DNA from: Romanomermis culicivorax
Taxonomy: Eukaryota > Nematoda > Enoplea > Mermithida > Mermithidae
Direction: 5' to 3'
Assembly (NCBI GenBank): GCA_963922205.1
Contig: CAWUHX010000162.1
Span: forward strand, 62,001 to 126,000
Length of the DNA stretch: 64,000 nucleotides
The translations under genes and the position numbers were made by a program. The notes under the pieces are model-generated. The model worked only from the letters and a program-made list of their open reading frames with translations, was not told the DNA's origin and ran no database searches. Positions 34,301 to 46,060 of this stretch are shown piece by piece. Each line of letters opens with the position of its first letter. The first letter of the stretch is position 1.

Positions 34301-37300
34301 CAAGGGTCCTTACTTCCAGCAGGCCCTGACATCAGAAATCAACTTGAAAAGTTTCAGTACATATACATGAATATAGGAGGAGAAGCAACGCCTTTGGTTA
34401 GTCTAAAAGTTTTCATGAGAAAGAGTAAGTGGAGCATAATATCGATAAATAAACATGCTTGATTCTGATTGGTTGGCGATCTTGATTGTGTTTTATCTTG
34501 ATTTCAAAGAATTCAACAAAATAAAAATAATCAGGGTGGCTGCTTTTTTCCAGTCAAGATGCACTTGATTACGTTTTTTTGTAATCAAAATGCGCTTGAA
34601 TAATTTTTTGTGATTGAGATGCACTTGATTACGTTTTTTTGTAATCAAAATGCGCTTGAATAATTTTTTGTGATTGAGATGCACTTGACTACTTTTTTGT
34701 AACCAAGATGATTAGTACGTTTTTTGTAAAAAAGCTGATTTCTTGTCCCTCAAAGCTTGAAATTGCAACTGTGATATTAACTTGATTTTGCAATTTTGCA
34801 TATTGTTGCAATGATTGGAATTTTGAATATTGTGATGATATGGTTGCAATCTTGAATATTGTGACGCAAAACTTGATTTATCTTGTGCAACTTTTTTTAG
34901 TAAGTCATGCGGAATTTGAAACACGTTTTTTAAGTATCATGCTCGTTTTTAAAGTTACAACGAAAATGTCTGCTGGCCCTGACTCCAACAATTTGAAATA
35001 CATGTATAGTTCTAAACATTAAACTTTCCTTCAGATATGTTGATCTATCAATAGAAGAACTGCCAAACAACTCACATCAATGCCCATCATGTGCATCCTA
35101 AGACTACGCATATTGTCATACAGCCATTCTTCATTGTTGTGCCTTTCTTTGATAGCAGCTAGAAATGAGAACAGACTTTCTAAAATAGTAGTCAAATTAT
35201 TAAATCCATCAAATGACGTTTCGAAGTCGATTGTTAGCATGTTGAATTCAGTTTTGCTGGAAAATTCTGGCCCACTTTCAATGTTATAGATAATATTTTT
35301 GTCTTTCCAATTCTTCAAGAAACTACCATTTCCTGCATAGGTTAGCAACAATTGCAAATATTCCACCGTTCCTTTAATTGTCAAGTTCACCAAGTCTGGA
35401 GCAGGAAATGATAAAATTATCCAATATTGATCATCTTCGGATGCAATTTCCACATTTATCAATTTGCCGACAAAATTCTGTCTTGTGATCAGTTCATTTT
35501 GGATTTTGTGATGAGATTTCTGACTCCTGTTATGCACTTTGGAAAATAGGGGCGCAACAATTCGACTCATGTTTTCCACTGACTCTGAACTGATAATAGT
35601 TAAAGACATGGAATCGGATGTGTAATATTCTTTGAAAAAATTTTCAGCAGCTCTGCCCAAATCGATGTCATTCAGTTGGTGAATGTTCCACACTGAATTC
35701 ATTTTGCCAGGTATGATGTGGCAAGTTTCATTGTTGCACATGGCTCTACAAAATCTATATGACTTGAAGAATGCAGGCCCAGCTGATGATAGATACTCTG
35801 AATGAACATCATGAACTATGTCCTCGATGTCTGCTTTGTGGAATGTGGGTTGAATGAAACACTGGCCAAACCTGTGAAAAGAAAACACTGGCATTATAAA
35901 TGCATGTAGGTGATACTCATGCACAAATTTTGCAATAAAAGTTTTCTGATTTGACTGCCAATTAATTGGCAAAGCCTTGAGTTTATATGAACGCTATGTT
36001 ATATGCAAAAATTCGTATGGCCAGCACATCAGAAAAATCATGCTCAGTGAGGGGTTCGAATCCCCAACTTCCACATTCTTTCATGCATACTGCAAATCAA
36101 CTCAATGGCACAATAAGCACCATGAGGCATTTACAAATTCGCAATAGCATGTTCATGTGGTAACTTTGTATAGTATGATTCAAATTCACACTTTGGCAGG
36201 CTATATTCAGAGCTGCTTGATTAGGTATATAATTCCAATTATCACAAAGAGCATTAAAGATTATAGTAACTCACATTGTATTGTATAAGAAGAAATATCA
36301 ACATTTCAATAAATAACGATTAATTCAAACTGGTTAAAGAAAGTTCTCCAAGGTGAGATGACATAAGCCCTTACATGCATGAACGCTTATGTCAGGCACA
36401 TACTACCACTTTTTCTCGGTACCGTCCCAACACCGCCACCATCCCAACACCACCACCATCCCAACTCCGCCACCATCCCAACTCCGCCACTTTCCTGTCC
36501 CAACACCGCCACCATCCCAACACCACCACCGTCCCAAATCCGTCACCGTCCCAACTCCGCCACTTTCTTGACCCAACTTTCGCAATCTTTCAAAAAGTTT
36601 ATTTTTTGTAACACGTTAAACTTGACCAAATGTGCTTATCAGACCTATGAATGAACAATATTTTAAGATATAAGTGATAATTTTTTTACGTGCCGGAATT
36701 ATCACTAAATTACTCTTTAATTCCTGATTCATAAAATTTTCAATAGGACCAAAGTCACCCATGATTTGATTACACAAATTCGAATCAATTGACAACAAGA
36801 AATGAAAACAGACATGCATATTTGTATTTTAATGTGCAAAGCACGCAGTTATTTTGGTAATATGCTAATGAAGTAAATTCCCGGTCTCACGCTCGTTGTT
36901 CTATTTTTGGTTATTATGGTAAAATCGTTTGAATAGCTAAGTACGACTATACAAACGAAGATTATATAGATATACCATGTATTTATTGCTTTAATGATAA
37001 TATCAGTTTTTGCCATCCTATGAATTAGCAATGTCATATTGTTAAGTTACAAAAAAAACTTTGTTACAAAAAACAAACTTTTTGAAAGATTGCGAAAATT
37101 AGGACAAGAAACTGGCGGAGTTGGGATGGTGGCGGAGTTGGGATGGTGGCAGTGTTGGGACACGAAAGTGGCGGTGTTGGGACGCTGGCGGTGTTGGGAT
37201 GGTGGCAGAGTTGGGGCACGATCTTTTTCTCATGCTGGCCCAATGCAGAAACTGCAGTTTGACTTTTTCATATATATGGAATTGGCCTATTACTAAATTG

Positions 37301-40300
37301 GTCTACTTGACCAGAGTCAACAGCAGACAAACACTTCTTTCCCACCTTCATACACATGCACCTTCTGTCCACAGCACAACTATATACACAATCATTTCAA
37401 GGAATCACCAATATACCTCAATTATGGCCCCTGATATTACATCTGCCCTGCTAGCAGATTTTCGAGGATCTAATCCCTTCAGTGAGCAACATTTTTATGT
37501 TTTATTGGACTATGGGTTTGAGTTACATTAGTGACCATCTACTCCCTTTGATGGGGCAATTTGGCAACATTTAGTCTCCAATGTCACCAATGAAGCCCTC
37601 CTTCACTGGCGACCGTACCAAGCGCACCCTTTGCTCTAAAGGAGTGCAATACTGTATACTTGCATACACATTCCACCCATAAGATGATGTTTCATCTAGT
37701 TCAAAGGCTAAATCCAATCATTTCTTGTGAACCCTTGTTTGGGATGGTCATGCCTAACTCAAGATTTGCCAATAATGGGACAGGTCCAGCACCACTCAAG
37801 AAGACCTTGAACACTACTGACTATACCAGTGGCTCTCCCGGTTGCTTCAAGGGGGGTTGTGGTATGTCCGTATGTTCCTTTCATGGACAGGATTTATGTT
37901 TTATCCTATTCACAAGCTCACTATCTGGACGATTCTATTGAATCCTAATTCAAATCGCCACGCCTCTCAGGTGCAAGAAACCATTCAGCATTGGGATTCA
38001 TCTCTTTTAGTTAGCAAAGTGAATTCTCCAAACATCCAAATTCACATGAAAACTATTCTTGATCATGAAAGTGATCGTGCTTCACTCACCAATTCAAAGC
38101 TTCATAAAAGTGATCGTGCCCAATGTTAAATTGAAACGCTGTTCCATCATATAAAGTAAATGAATCCACCATCTTTCCATGCCTTCCGATATAACTTGAA
38201 AAAGATTCATGGTCCAGATTCTGTAAATTGGAGTAACATGAATATCTAATGCTATACTCGAAAAAGCACTTATACTCATCAACTTACTCTTCCTCGACAT
38301 TTGAAAATCATCTTCTCAATGAATGCAGCCATACCGATGATATCTGATGGATCATTAATTGCACCTGTGAATAATATTTGATGCTCACTTCCCTTATATA
38401 CCAATGTCCGCATGCAATATCATCCTGACTGATGATGAAAACAATTCGCTTTTCTTACTTGAGTCTATTGATCTAATGGAAGCAGAGTGAGTTGGAAGAA
38501 CAGTGGTCCCCAACAACTTACTGATTGACATTTATCATTTATCAAACTTTTGGTAAAATTCATCTTAATCTGTTTTGCAGCTATATGAATTCAGTTTCAC
38601 ATTTTTTTGGTTGCACCATTCATTTATTTGCAATGACTAGAGTTTCTAAAATGCTTAGTTAGTTCAAAGGGAGTTCTTTGTGATGCTAGTGTTAATCTGG
38701 TAGGGCCCGTCTCACTATAGCCACCATCACACTATAGCCACTGTATCACTATAGCCACCATATCACTAGAGCCATTATCTCACTACAGCTAATGTACCAG
38801 AATAGCCCCTAAAATTTCACTAGAGCCACCACGACGCATAATAAAGATCCTGCTACAGCAATCAGTGTCACATACCAAAAATGTCACTACAGCCAATGTG
38901 TCGGAAGAGCCACTCAACAGATAATGCAGAAAATTACTTGTTTTTCTGCACAATAAATATGTTGTGCATCGTACATTTCTTATTGTAACTTGGAGCCTGC
39001 CTATCTTTATCAGGACCATTGATAACACAACTTCTGCACTCGTAATATTCGCTCAAAGAATTATCACTGAGTCGTTTTTGAGATTTTCAGCGAAACAGAT
39101 AGTGAAAGTAACCATCATCATTTGCGGCACAAACTAACATTTTTATTTTCACGAACCGAGTTGATACAAAAACAGCCGCACCAAAATCCATTTTGGTCTT
39201 TGTAATGCCTGTACCAAATTTAGGGATCTTTTAAGTCTTTATTCAATGCTTAGCAGTTAAAACGGCCTCTTTATTTTTAAGCACAAAGCATATGCAAATG
39301 AGGTGACGAGGCTCTCACCCATGCAACAATAATATTTTTTAATGCCATGAAATGTGCTGCATCTGTACTCATTGCCGTACTCATGTAATACTCATTCTTG
39401 AACACCCATTATGTAATACCAATACACGTATCACGTACAAGTTGTTTATAACACTGCATTTTACAGGTTGTCCCTAGTGGCTGTATTGAGACATTTTCTG
39501 TAATAGTATCTTTAAATATGCGACACTGGTGGCTGTAGCAAGATCATTATTATGCATCGTGGTGGCTCTAGTGAGATTTTGGTGGCTATTCTGATACATT
39601 AGCTATAGTGAGATGATGGCTGTAGTGATATGGTGGCCTTAGTGAGACGGCGGCTCTAGTGTGTTTGTGGCTATAGTGATGCACAATCATGTGGTATACT
39701 TATTCCAATACTTCATCTACATTTTTGCATATAAAACACAGAGAACACCCTTTTTTGTGTGTATATATTTCCCACTTTATAGAAAGAAAAGCACACACAC
39801 TAAGGAGAACCAAAATATGTTTTTTTCTGCGTTGTAGAATTTCGAGCTGCAAGAGTTGGGGATAATTTTATGGTAGCAGTCATTGCAAAAATTGAAAGAT
39901 CAAAATGAAACCAAAAAGTGATTTTAATTTCATTTCTTAAATTTCATTTTGCATCTTGTAGGTTACCCATTGTCACGCAAAATGTCCTTGTGTTAACTAC
40001 ATCCAACGAAATGAGAACGGCAAACATTATCATTTATTTACGCAATTTTTTTACCATTTCGAGTTGCATTATAAGTGAAAGTGGGCATTGACACAATACA
40101 TTGGATATTACCTTTGACAGTCCCTACATTTCCTGGGCTTTGGATTTTGTGAGTTCCATGTCCTATTCTTGAGATTTCAAGTTTCTGGGATACCCTGTAC
40201 CCTTAGCTTTTGCAAGCTGGTATCTAGTTACCAGTTACTGGAAAACTTAGATTACACTGTAACTGAAGGCTGCATTTTGTTTACTTAAGAACTGTTTCAC

Positions 40301-40750
40301 CCTGTTGACTCCTACTCACAGGGAGCTCCCTAGAGTGACCTTCGATGATCAATTATGTACAAACAATCAGCCCATTTGTTCTATTGCTGACGTCGATAGA
40401 CCTGATCAACGAACAGAGAAGACAAACTGAAATCCAGGAAATGATTTCTCACAAGTTATAATAATTTCAAAACTTCGAGCAAAGTTCAAGTTTCAATTCC
40501 ATAGCACTTGACTCTGAAACTTACTGATTCCTTTCACGTGAAGATGAACGTTTGATTCCTCGGCAGCTACATCTTCGATAAGAACAATTTTCATTCCATT
40601 TTCGAGCACCAGTGTATGGAGTTGCCTGTGAGCTTCACTTACGTTTGTGTGCTTATCACCTTTGATCTTCAGTACTGATTCATTATCAATCACAGCAGAA
40701 ATAGCCGAATGATGAAATAGAATAATACAAAAAACTAATAGAAAATCCAT
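28328..40750 (-). CDS. Secreted M16 (insulinase/nardilysin-like) protein lacking the zinc site, twelve exons
   Basis: Exons in gene order are 40525-40750, 38288-38364, 38090-38220, 35076-35871, 33721-33910, 32215-32859, 30857-30948, 30635-30743, 30007-30168, 29761-29888, 28473-28620 and 28328-28416. Every junction is GT-AG and phases agree, giving 930 residues. The first 19 residues are a signal peptide (MDFLLVFCIILFHHSAISA). The M16 fold follows: HTLVLENGMKIVLIED, DPSDIIGMAAFIEK, ESFSSYIGRHGKMVDS, FHKADIEDIVHDVHSEY, FFKEYYTSDSMSLTI, the middle half with NDIHIMNSSRNF, and the late LDRQTWFCV in place of the family's LRTKxxLGY. The zinc motif HxxEH is A89-F-I-E92-K93, so both histidine ligands are gone while the Glu remains. 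The C-terminus is about 60-70 residues shorter than insulysin; an alternative donor AAA|GTGAGC could lead to another exon I could not find. The role is probably binding or regulatory, not proteolytic. Confidence 0.85.
28841..28975. mobile_element. 135-bp MITE, GGGGCCGGTTTCAT ends (intron of M16 gene)
   Basis: The terminal repeats GGGGCCGGTTTCATGAAAGA and, inverted, GGAGCCGGTTTCATCAAACA extend inward as a long imperfect hairpin of AGCTxxAGCTC units. It has no coding potential. It lies between exons 10 and 11 of the M16 gene. Confidence 0.7.
31467..31879 (+). mobile_element. Possible LTR in intron 6 of the M16 gene
   Basis: The block runs from TGTGTTTGCATG to TAACACAACA. It contains CGTGTATAAATAG (TATA-like, about 31600) and AATAAA (31699-31704) in LTR order. 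No clear target duplication is seen, so the limits are tentative. Confidence 0.35.
34559..34690. repeat. Perfect 60-bp tandem duplication in intron 4 of the M16 gene
   Basis: Two identical 60-bp units (from GATGCACTTGATTACG to TTTTTTGTGATTGA) lie at 34559-34618 and 34619-34678. A third, shortened and changed unit follows. Within the unit the phrase (A/T)TGATTACGTTTTTTTGTAATCA is itself an inverted repeat. Confidence 0.85.
36424..37221. mobile_element. 0.8 kb element with minisatellite arrays as inverted ends (intron 3 of M16 gene)
   Basis: The left array (36424-36570) repeats 17-bp units such as CACCGCCACCATCCCAA, about eight times. The right array (about 37100-37221) is its inverse (TTGGGATGGTGGCGGAG). 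Immediately inside both, the sequences TTTCGCAATCTTTCAAAAAG and CTTTTTGAAAGATTGCGAAA are inverted repeats, followed by TTTTTTGTAACA on each side. So the whole unit is one TIR element. The short ORFs in the arrays are by-products of the repeat. Confidence 0.65.
38713..39678. mobile_element. 0.97 kb element with inverted TCACTATAGCCACCA arrays (intron 1 of M16 gene)
   Basis: About 210 bp at each end form inverted repeats: 38713-38925 and 39465-39678. They consist of 15-17 bp units of TCACTATAGCCACCAT with variants CTAGAGCC and CTACAGCC. The ends begin CACTATAGCCAC. The arms match each other unit by unit, including odd units such as CCACGACGCATAATAA, so they were copied as a whole. No coding region is inside. 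Confidence 0.75.
40190..40440. repeat. Dispersed repeat, second copy of 27890-28140
   Basis: This copy lies in the first intron of the M16 gene. It keeps GGGAGCTCCCTAGAG and ATTGCTGACGTCGATAGACC. The tail AGAGAAGACAAACTGAAA also occurs near 30575. Confidence 0.45.
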
Positions 40751-40768
40751 CCTCTGTGGATTGAACAT

Positions 40769-42106
40769 GAAATGGAAATTTTAAGAATGAATTGAACTGA
40801 GAATCTAGACAGTTCTGATAGTTCGATGTTTAATGTGCTTTTCTGAACATAACGACTCGAAAACAAGCTGAAGCAAGGTGAGCAAACAATGAAACTATCA
40901 TGACAGAAAATATCAGCCGTGTTTTGTGTCTGAAAATATCTTTTATTCGACAAAAACATGAACAAGGAAGCACAGCGAGACAGGTAATGCTGTTCAGCTT
41001 TCACATGAGCTACACTGAAAAATATATTCTTGACTCCAGGCGGAACCCTGACTGCTCCTGGGCAGAACTATTGCGGACCTCTTCAGAATTTTTTCGGTTT
41101 GTACACCATGAAAAGTAGAAAGACTTTTTTCAAATAAATGTTGCAAATACGAGTAAGTATGAACAATAAAACAACATTATTTTAAAATAGTTCAGTGTTC
41201 TTTGAAGACTTAATCGTACAGAGAGTTGCAAATTTTCCTCAAAAATGTTGAAAATTATGAAAAATTTTTTCATTTTTTCTTTGGAAATGATAGAGCGCAC
41301 TGAGAAACATCTAAACTCATATTTTAAAGTATTATGATTAATTGAAAAGTATGCTTAAAAATCGTTCAATTTCCATAATTCACGAAGATTTATTCATCAA
41401 TATCAGGTTAAAAGCAATGATATGGTGTCCAAAACTTTTTGACATAAAATACTGTTTCAAATATTGAGTGTTCCATAATTTCCACTGTAATCAAAAAGTT
41501 CTATAATAAAATCTTCGTGTGAACAATGACCGATGTTGGTCGTTCTTCAATTTACAAGCATTTAATAAAAAAGAGACTAAAATAAGTCTTGTACCTGAGA
41601 GAGAGTTTTCGAGGAGCAGTTATGCTAAACAAAGATTTTTTCGGCAGACATGCCATCCTTGGCTATAATTTCTGATTTTTTGATTTATTTCAAATAATCG
41701 TAGATCGGATTCATTTTCGTTTTTTTGTCCTGTATAACAGAAAAAGATTTTTTTATTTCTAATTTCCCTGTCTCGTTTCATTTCTCATTTCCCAAAATAG
41801 CAAAAAAGTAATAAGATGAGTCATTTTTCATTTTAAATGTTTATTTACAATAAATAATAAACAAGCATGCAACATGGCGAGTAATGTGCTTGTGTTACAC
41901 TTTCTGAACTGAACATATTTTGTAACCCTTGACCTGGTTTGCTAGATGTCTCTGACCCGACTTGTGACCCGACTTGGTATTCTTGCCGCCTGACCCGCCC
42001 AGATATTCTCTGGCCCGATACATCCCTATTACCGGAGCGCGCAAAATTTCAAATTTGTCGTGCGCGCCCATTGTTCAATTTTTGATAAATTAGCCCAGTC
42101 TGGGAC
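40769..42106. other. Upstream region of the M16 gene; no gene
   Basis: Nothing coding is recognised. The M16 promoter should be within the first few hundred bases, but I see no convincing TATA or initiator. Around 41930-42030 a degenerate GACCCGACTTG repeat occurs. Confidence 0.4.
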
Positions 42107-42490
42107 GTCCCTATACTTACAACATGTGTTGCTCTTCGAGAATGCTCGGAGGAGTAGAAAAATGTTCTACTACCCCGAGCATGCTCGGCGAGCAACTTTT
42201 TATGCTCGGGGTTCTGCTCGCTGAGCAAATATTTGCTCGTGGGCGCTCGGCGCGCAGCTTGCTCGAAGCAATGCTCGCCGACCATCTCTGAACACAGCTC
42301 CGAGCATGCCTGTCGAGCAACGAGCAGAAGTATGAACCGGGCTTGGCGAGCAAATTTACCCTGAGCATGTTCGCCGAGCATGCTCGCCGAGCATCTCCAA
42401 GCACAGCTCCGAGCATGTTCGGCAAGCATGCTCGGGGATGCTCGGCCAGCATCTTGCTCGGCGAGCATGCTCGTAGTTGGTTCATACTTC
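42107..42490. repeat. Palindrome-rich repeat of CGAGCA/TGCTCG units, copy 1
   Basis: CGAGCA and its inverse TGCTCG occur over twenty times, often joined as GAGCATGCTCG. The block starts CTATACTTACAAC. Its second half (42329-42490) is bounded by GAAGTATGAACC and, inverted, GGTTCATACTTC. Long ORFs through it on both strands are products of the repeat. Confidence 0.65.
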
Positions 42491-42623
42491 ACGAGCCAAC
42501 TTTTCGCGCGTTTTGAAATGTATTTTTCCAAAACCTTGAAAATTCGCGTTCTTACCCATTTTTGCACGTCAATAATTGTTTCATCAAAAGAAATCGAAGA
42601 CGATGATCAGTGCGTCCTATGAA

Positions 42624-43047
42624 CATACATGCACAGCACATAAATTCTGCTGGGGGTCAGCCAGGACAGGGGGTGGTATACAAAAATTTTTTTTCGTTTT
42701 TCATAGCGAAAAGAAAGGTCTATGAATGTCTTCTAACATCCAAGCAGCATATTTTTCAACGTATATTAGTCACATGTATGTTAAATTACTTGCTTAGACA
42801 GCACTATTTCAAGTTTTCATGTTACTTTTTTTTTAATCAAGTATGATTTGTTTAGAAAAATTGTCAAACTACAGCATCATTTCCATTTTTATCTCGACTT
42901 TCTCTTCTCTCTTGATCATTTTCCTTCGTCATCTTCTCAATAATTGCTGGAAAATTCAAATCTGTTGGGGGTCAGCAAGAATCTGCTGGGGGTCAATAAA
43001 AATCTGTTGGGGGGCAAACCCCCCCCCCCCCCCCACGTGCATGTATG
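42624..43047 (+). mobile_element. C/G-tract TIR element (family P-like), copy C
   Basis: The left end CATACATGCAC and the right end GTGCATGTATG are inverted repeats. A 17-base C run precedes the right end, preceded by three GTTGGGGGTCAG-like units. The interior differs from copies A and B. Confidence 0.55.
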
Positions 43048-43059
43048 CCTATGAACAGG

Positions 43060-43227
43060 GCGAGGTCGCAGTTTGGTCAACATGCCACACTTTTCTCGGA
43101 CTTGAAAAATAATGATGCAGAGCGATTTTTTCAAATTTACTGCATGTCGGGACCACGATTTGATGATTTACTTCGACGATTACATTCTAAAATTCGTTTT
43201 TTTCCTGACGTCCTTGTTATCGAGTGA
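43060..43227 (+). pseudogene. PIF/Harbinger transposase N-terminal relic
   Basis: The frame reads ATLFSDLKNNDAERFFQIYC then MSGPRFDDLLRRLHSKI, matching the N-terminal segment of HARBI1-like transposases. It stops after about 50 codons, and no catalytic part is nearby. It is a different family from the element at 17512. Confidence 0.6.
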
Positions 43228-43444
43228 TTGAACGTTCCACAGAAATTCTTTTTCACGAACAAGTTCAATAAGTTTAAATTTTTCATCTTCTGATAATTTT
43301 TTTCGAATAGACATGACAAAAAAATTTTCACAACAAAAAAATCTACACGCAGAATGCACGCAGCTTATTTTAAACTATATACAATGCATACCGAGTCACA
43401 GTTTTACGTAGTTTTGCCTATAGGCATATAGGCAGTTTTTGATT

Positions 43445-43700
43445 GTCTATACTTATAACGTATGTTGCTTGACGAGCATGCTCAGAGGAATAGAACATTT
43501 TTCTACTACCCCAAGCATACTCGACGAGCAAATTTTTTGTGCTCGGGGTTCTGCTCGCCCAGCAAATATTTACGCGCCGAGCATGCTCGACGAGCAGCTT
43601 GCTCGACGCTGTGCTCGACAAACATCTCCGACCACAGCATCGAGCATGCTCGTCAAGCATGCTCGCCGAGCAACGAGCAGAAGTATGAACCGGGCTTTAG
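43445..43700. repeat. Palindrome-rich repeat of CGAGCA/TGCTCG units, copy 2
   Basis: This is homologous to 42107-42345. It starts CTATACTTATAACG and passes through CTACTACCCCAAGCAT and GCTCGGGGTTCTGCTCG. It ends GAGCAGAAGTATGAACCGGG, a string also found at 42325-42342. Confidence 0.65.
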
Positions 43701-44155
43701 ATAGATTATTTTGATTCTGTATGTGGTAAGCTACAGAAATATGAGTAAATTTCTCTTCAGTCTTTGCCAGTTTGTGCATCGTGTCAGGGGATACTGTATC
43801 ATAATCAATTTTACTTCCAGAATCTATCTGCAGTCGGAGTAAGCAAGAAAACCGCCATGGGTAAATGATGGATTTACATAGCACCATATTGTAGGCTCAT
43901 GTTCATTCTTCATATTTTCTGACTTATGGGAAACTCGTGTCTGTCCTTACTTTGTTTTTATATTTTTATTGTGATTTAATATACTTTCAACATGGCAACT
44001 TGACTTGTGAGGTTTCGTGAGCATAGAGGAAGGTATTTTTAAAGACAGGTTAATGGAAACAGTTGTAGGAACCTCATTGCTCACCTCAAGGTGTACCAAT
44101 GACCAAGAAAGTTGCCAAATTTAGCCTGCGTGAATTTAGTGTTTGGTGTGTAGCA

Positions 44156-44410
44156 GACATGCACGGCAAGAATTTTCTAGGGGGGAGGGTCCATGGACTT
44201 TTTTCCCAGGGGGTAGGGGGGGTGGGTGAGCAAAAAAACAAAAAAAGTTCTACAAACCTGTATTTCATACAAAATCTGCACAAAAATCATGAAAAAAGCT
44301 GTCTTGTAAAAAGTGCAGGGGGTGTTTTGACGATTTTTTTGGCCAGGGGGAGGGTGACCAGGGTCTCAGGTATGGGGGTTTACCCCCCTACCCACCTATG
44401 TGCATGTATG
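44156..44410. mobile_element. C/G-tract TIR element (family P-like), copy D
   Basis: The ends are ACATGCAC and GTGCATGTATG. G-rich tracts (GGGGGGAGGG, GGGGTAGGGGGGG, CAGGGGGAGGG) lie inside both ends. It shares the design of copies A-C, with little interior identity. The ORFs across it have no recognisable domain. Confidence 0.5.
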
Positions 44411-45890
44411 GTGGGTAGTAAGAACTGTTGTATCCTCCTTTGTATAAACACCAAGGTCAGACCAATCGTTGTAACTCCACATCTACCTAACAACTGCTAT
44501 CTGCAAATACCCCTGAGTGGGGTGTGAACCAGAAGATGAAATGGAGCTGGGAGCCAAACTGCATGGAGGAAATAATAAATACAGCAGTGGATGCAATTGC
44601 AGAGTTTGTAAAGCGACAGCTATTGTGGTGTTGATGAGTCTGTAATAATTTAGTCCCCTTGCCATTTGCTCTGATCCAGCCAAAAAATTTCTTTCTTACC
44701 TTTATTCAGCCATTTCATTCCGTTCTGTTGCTATCCCATCCTTCTGCTCAATTCCAGCCACTTTCCATCTATGGAATATATAACTTCTCATTTTTATCCA
44801 ACAAATTAGTCGCCCAAGAACTGTTTAGGAATGGACAAATTGAGCGGAATTTATTAGAACACAAATGCTGTCATTGTTAAGCTCTTATGCCATGATTTTT
44901 GTAATGAAAAAAGAAATCACTGGTAGTAATAGAACAACTAATGTATGAGCTATTGAAGTGAGGTTGTAGCTGACCATACAGAAACTCGATCGACCTACAA
45001 TTATTCATATCCCACTTAAACTTCTTGAAATCAAAAAGTCAAGTGTTCAGCAGAAAATTAAGATTTTCATTGGAATTAATTATGACCTGCTCTTTCATTT
45101 GAACGTATTTACAAATAATTTAGTTCATTGTATAAAGTCATTTATGAGCATAGTCTCTGATTTTTACAAATGCTATTTTCCTGGAAAGAGTTGAAAGCAA
45201 ATTCCACATGTACAAAGGATGACCATATTGGAGATGGAAATTTGTCCAAAATTCCATAGTTTGCCGCCCAAAATGTAAAAGATTTCATGCAATTGCATTA
45301 TCAAACAAATTTTTCTTCAACTGTGGAAAAAGCTTATACTCTGCTTACACTGAGTCATAACTTGAAGTAAAAGTTTTTGGTTAAAAATTTAATTTGACAA
45401 CTAAGCGATAGATGTAGTAGCAAAAAAAGAAGGTTTAACTTAATATGCAATATGAAGAGCGAAAAAGTGTGAAAAACACATGGTCGTCAGCATGGGTAAG
45501 GTTGGACACACAAAAGTGACCATAAAACAAATGTTAAGTAGATCATTTTTCGGGCCAATTTATTGATTTTCTTCATGATAGTCGAGAATTCCATGCAACA
45601 CATGATGGATGATGCAAAATCCAGTGTTGATTCCGATCATGATGCCACTTTATATCTTTGACTCAGTGGCTGGATTGACACAGATGACTGAAATAACACA
45701 ATGGCTGAATAGATACTGCAGAATCAACACACCACCTTGTCAATGAGCAGTGCAAGTTCCTAGAGATGAGAATCCATGACCCCCGTTACCTTTTCCCATC
45801 TTTTCGTTATGAAAACTGCATGAAAATCGCATTATCATTTACTCCAACAATAAAAATGTAAAATTACATAAAAAAACACATTAATCCCAA
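44411..45890. other. Intergenic, no gene recognised
   Basis: AT-rich sequence without a supported gene or element. Confidence 0.4.
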
Positions 45891-45894
45891 CTAT

Positions 45895-46060
45895 CATGGC
45901 AACAAGCGATGATATGATTGCCACAAAGTGGTTTACGGCATATTCAGCAGCATATATTCGTTTTTCAGTCACCTTTTTTGCTGCATGGTTCACACCTTGT
46001 TCTTGTGATCGAATTGTCTTCGAATTCGGTGCTTTCCGTCTTTTTTGTATTTTTCATAAA
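45895..46060 (-). pseudogene. Cysteine-rich tail resembling piggyBac transposases
   Basis: The minus strand reads TRTRCEPCSKKGD, a stop, KTNICC, a stop, ICRKPLCGNHIIACC. The Cys spacing (CxxC, then CxxC, then xxxLC) and the RC-start resemble the C-terminal zinc-binding domain of piggyBac transposases. Both interruptions are TGA, where Arg (CGA) would fit. No catalytic domain remains. Confidence 0.45.

Noticed and set aside
36036-36065. T-arm of a tRNA (GGGGTTCGAATCCCC)
   Set aside because: Only the T-arm is good. No matching 5' acceptor strand, D-arm or anticodon arm is found upstream.
42049-42567. 172-codon minus-strand ORF and overlapping ORFs on both strands
   Set aside because: They run through the CGAGCA/TGCTCG repeat. 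The repeat keeps several frames open at once and the proteins are Ala/Cys/Arg repeats.
44099-44527. 142-codon plus-strand ORF
   Set aside because: It spans a C/G-tract element with G runs and has no recognisable domain or conserved counterpart.
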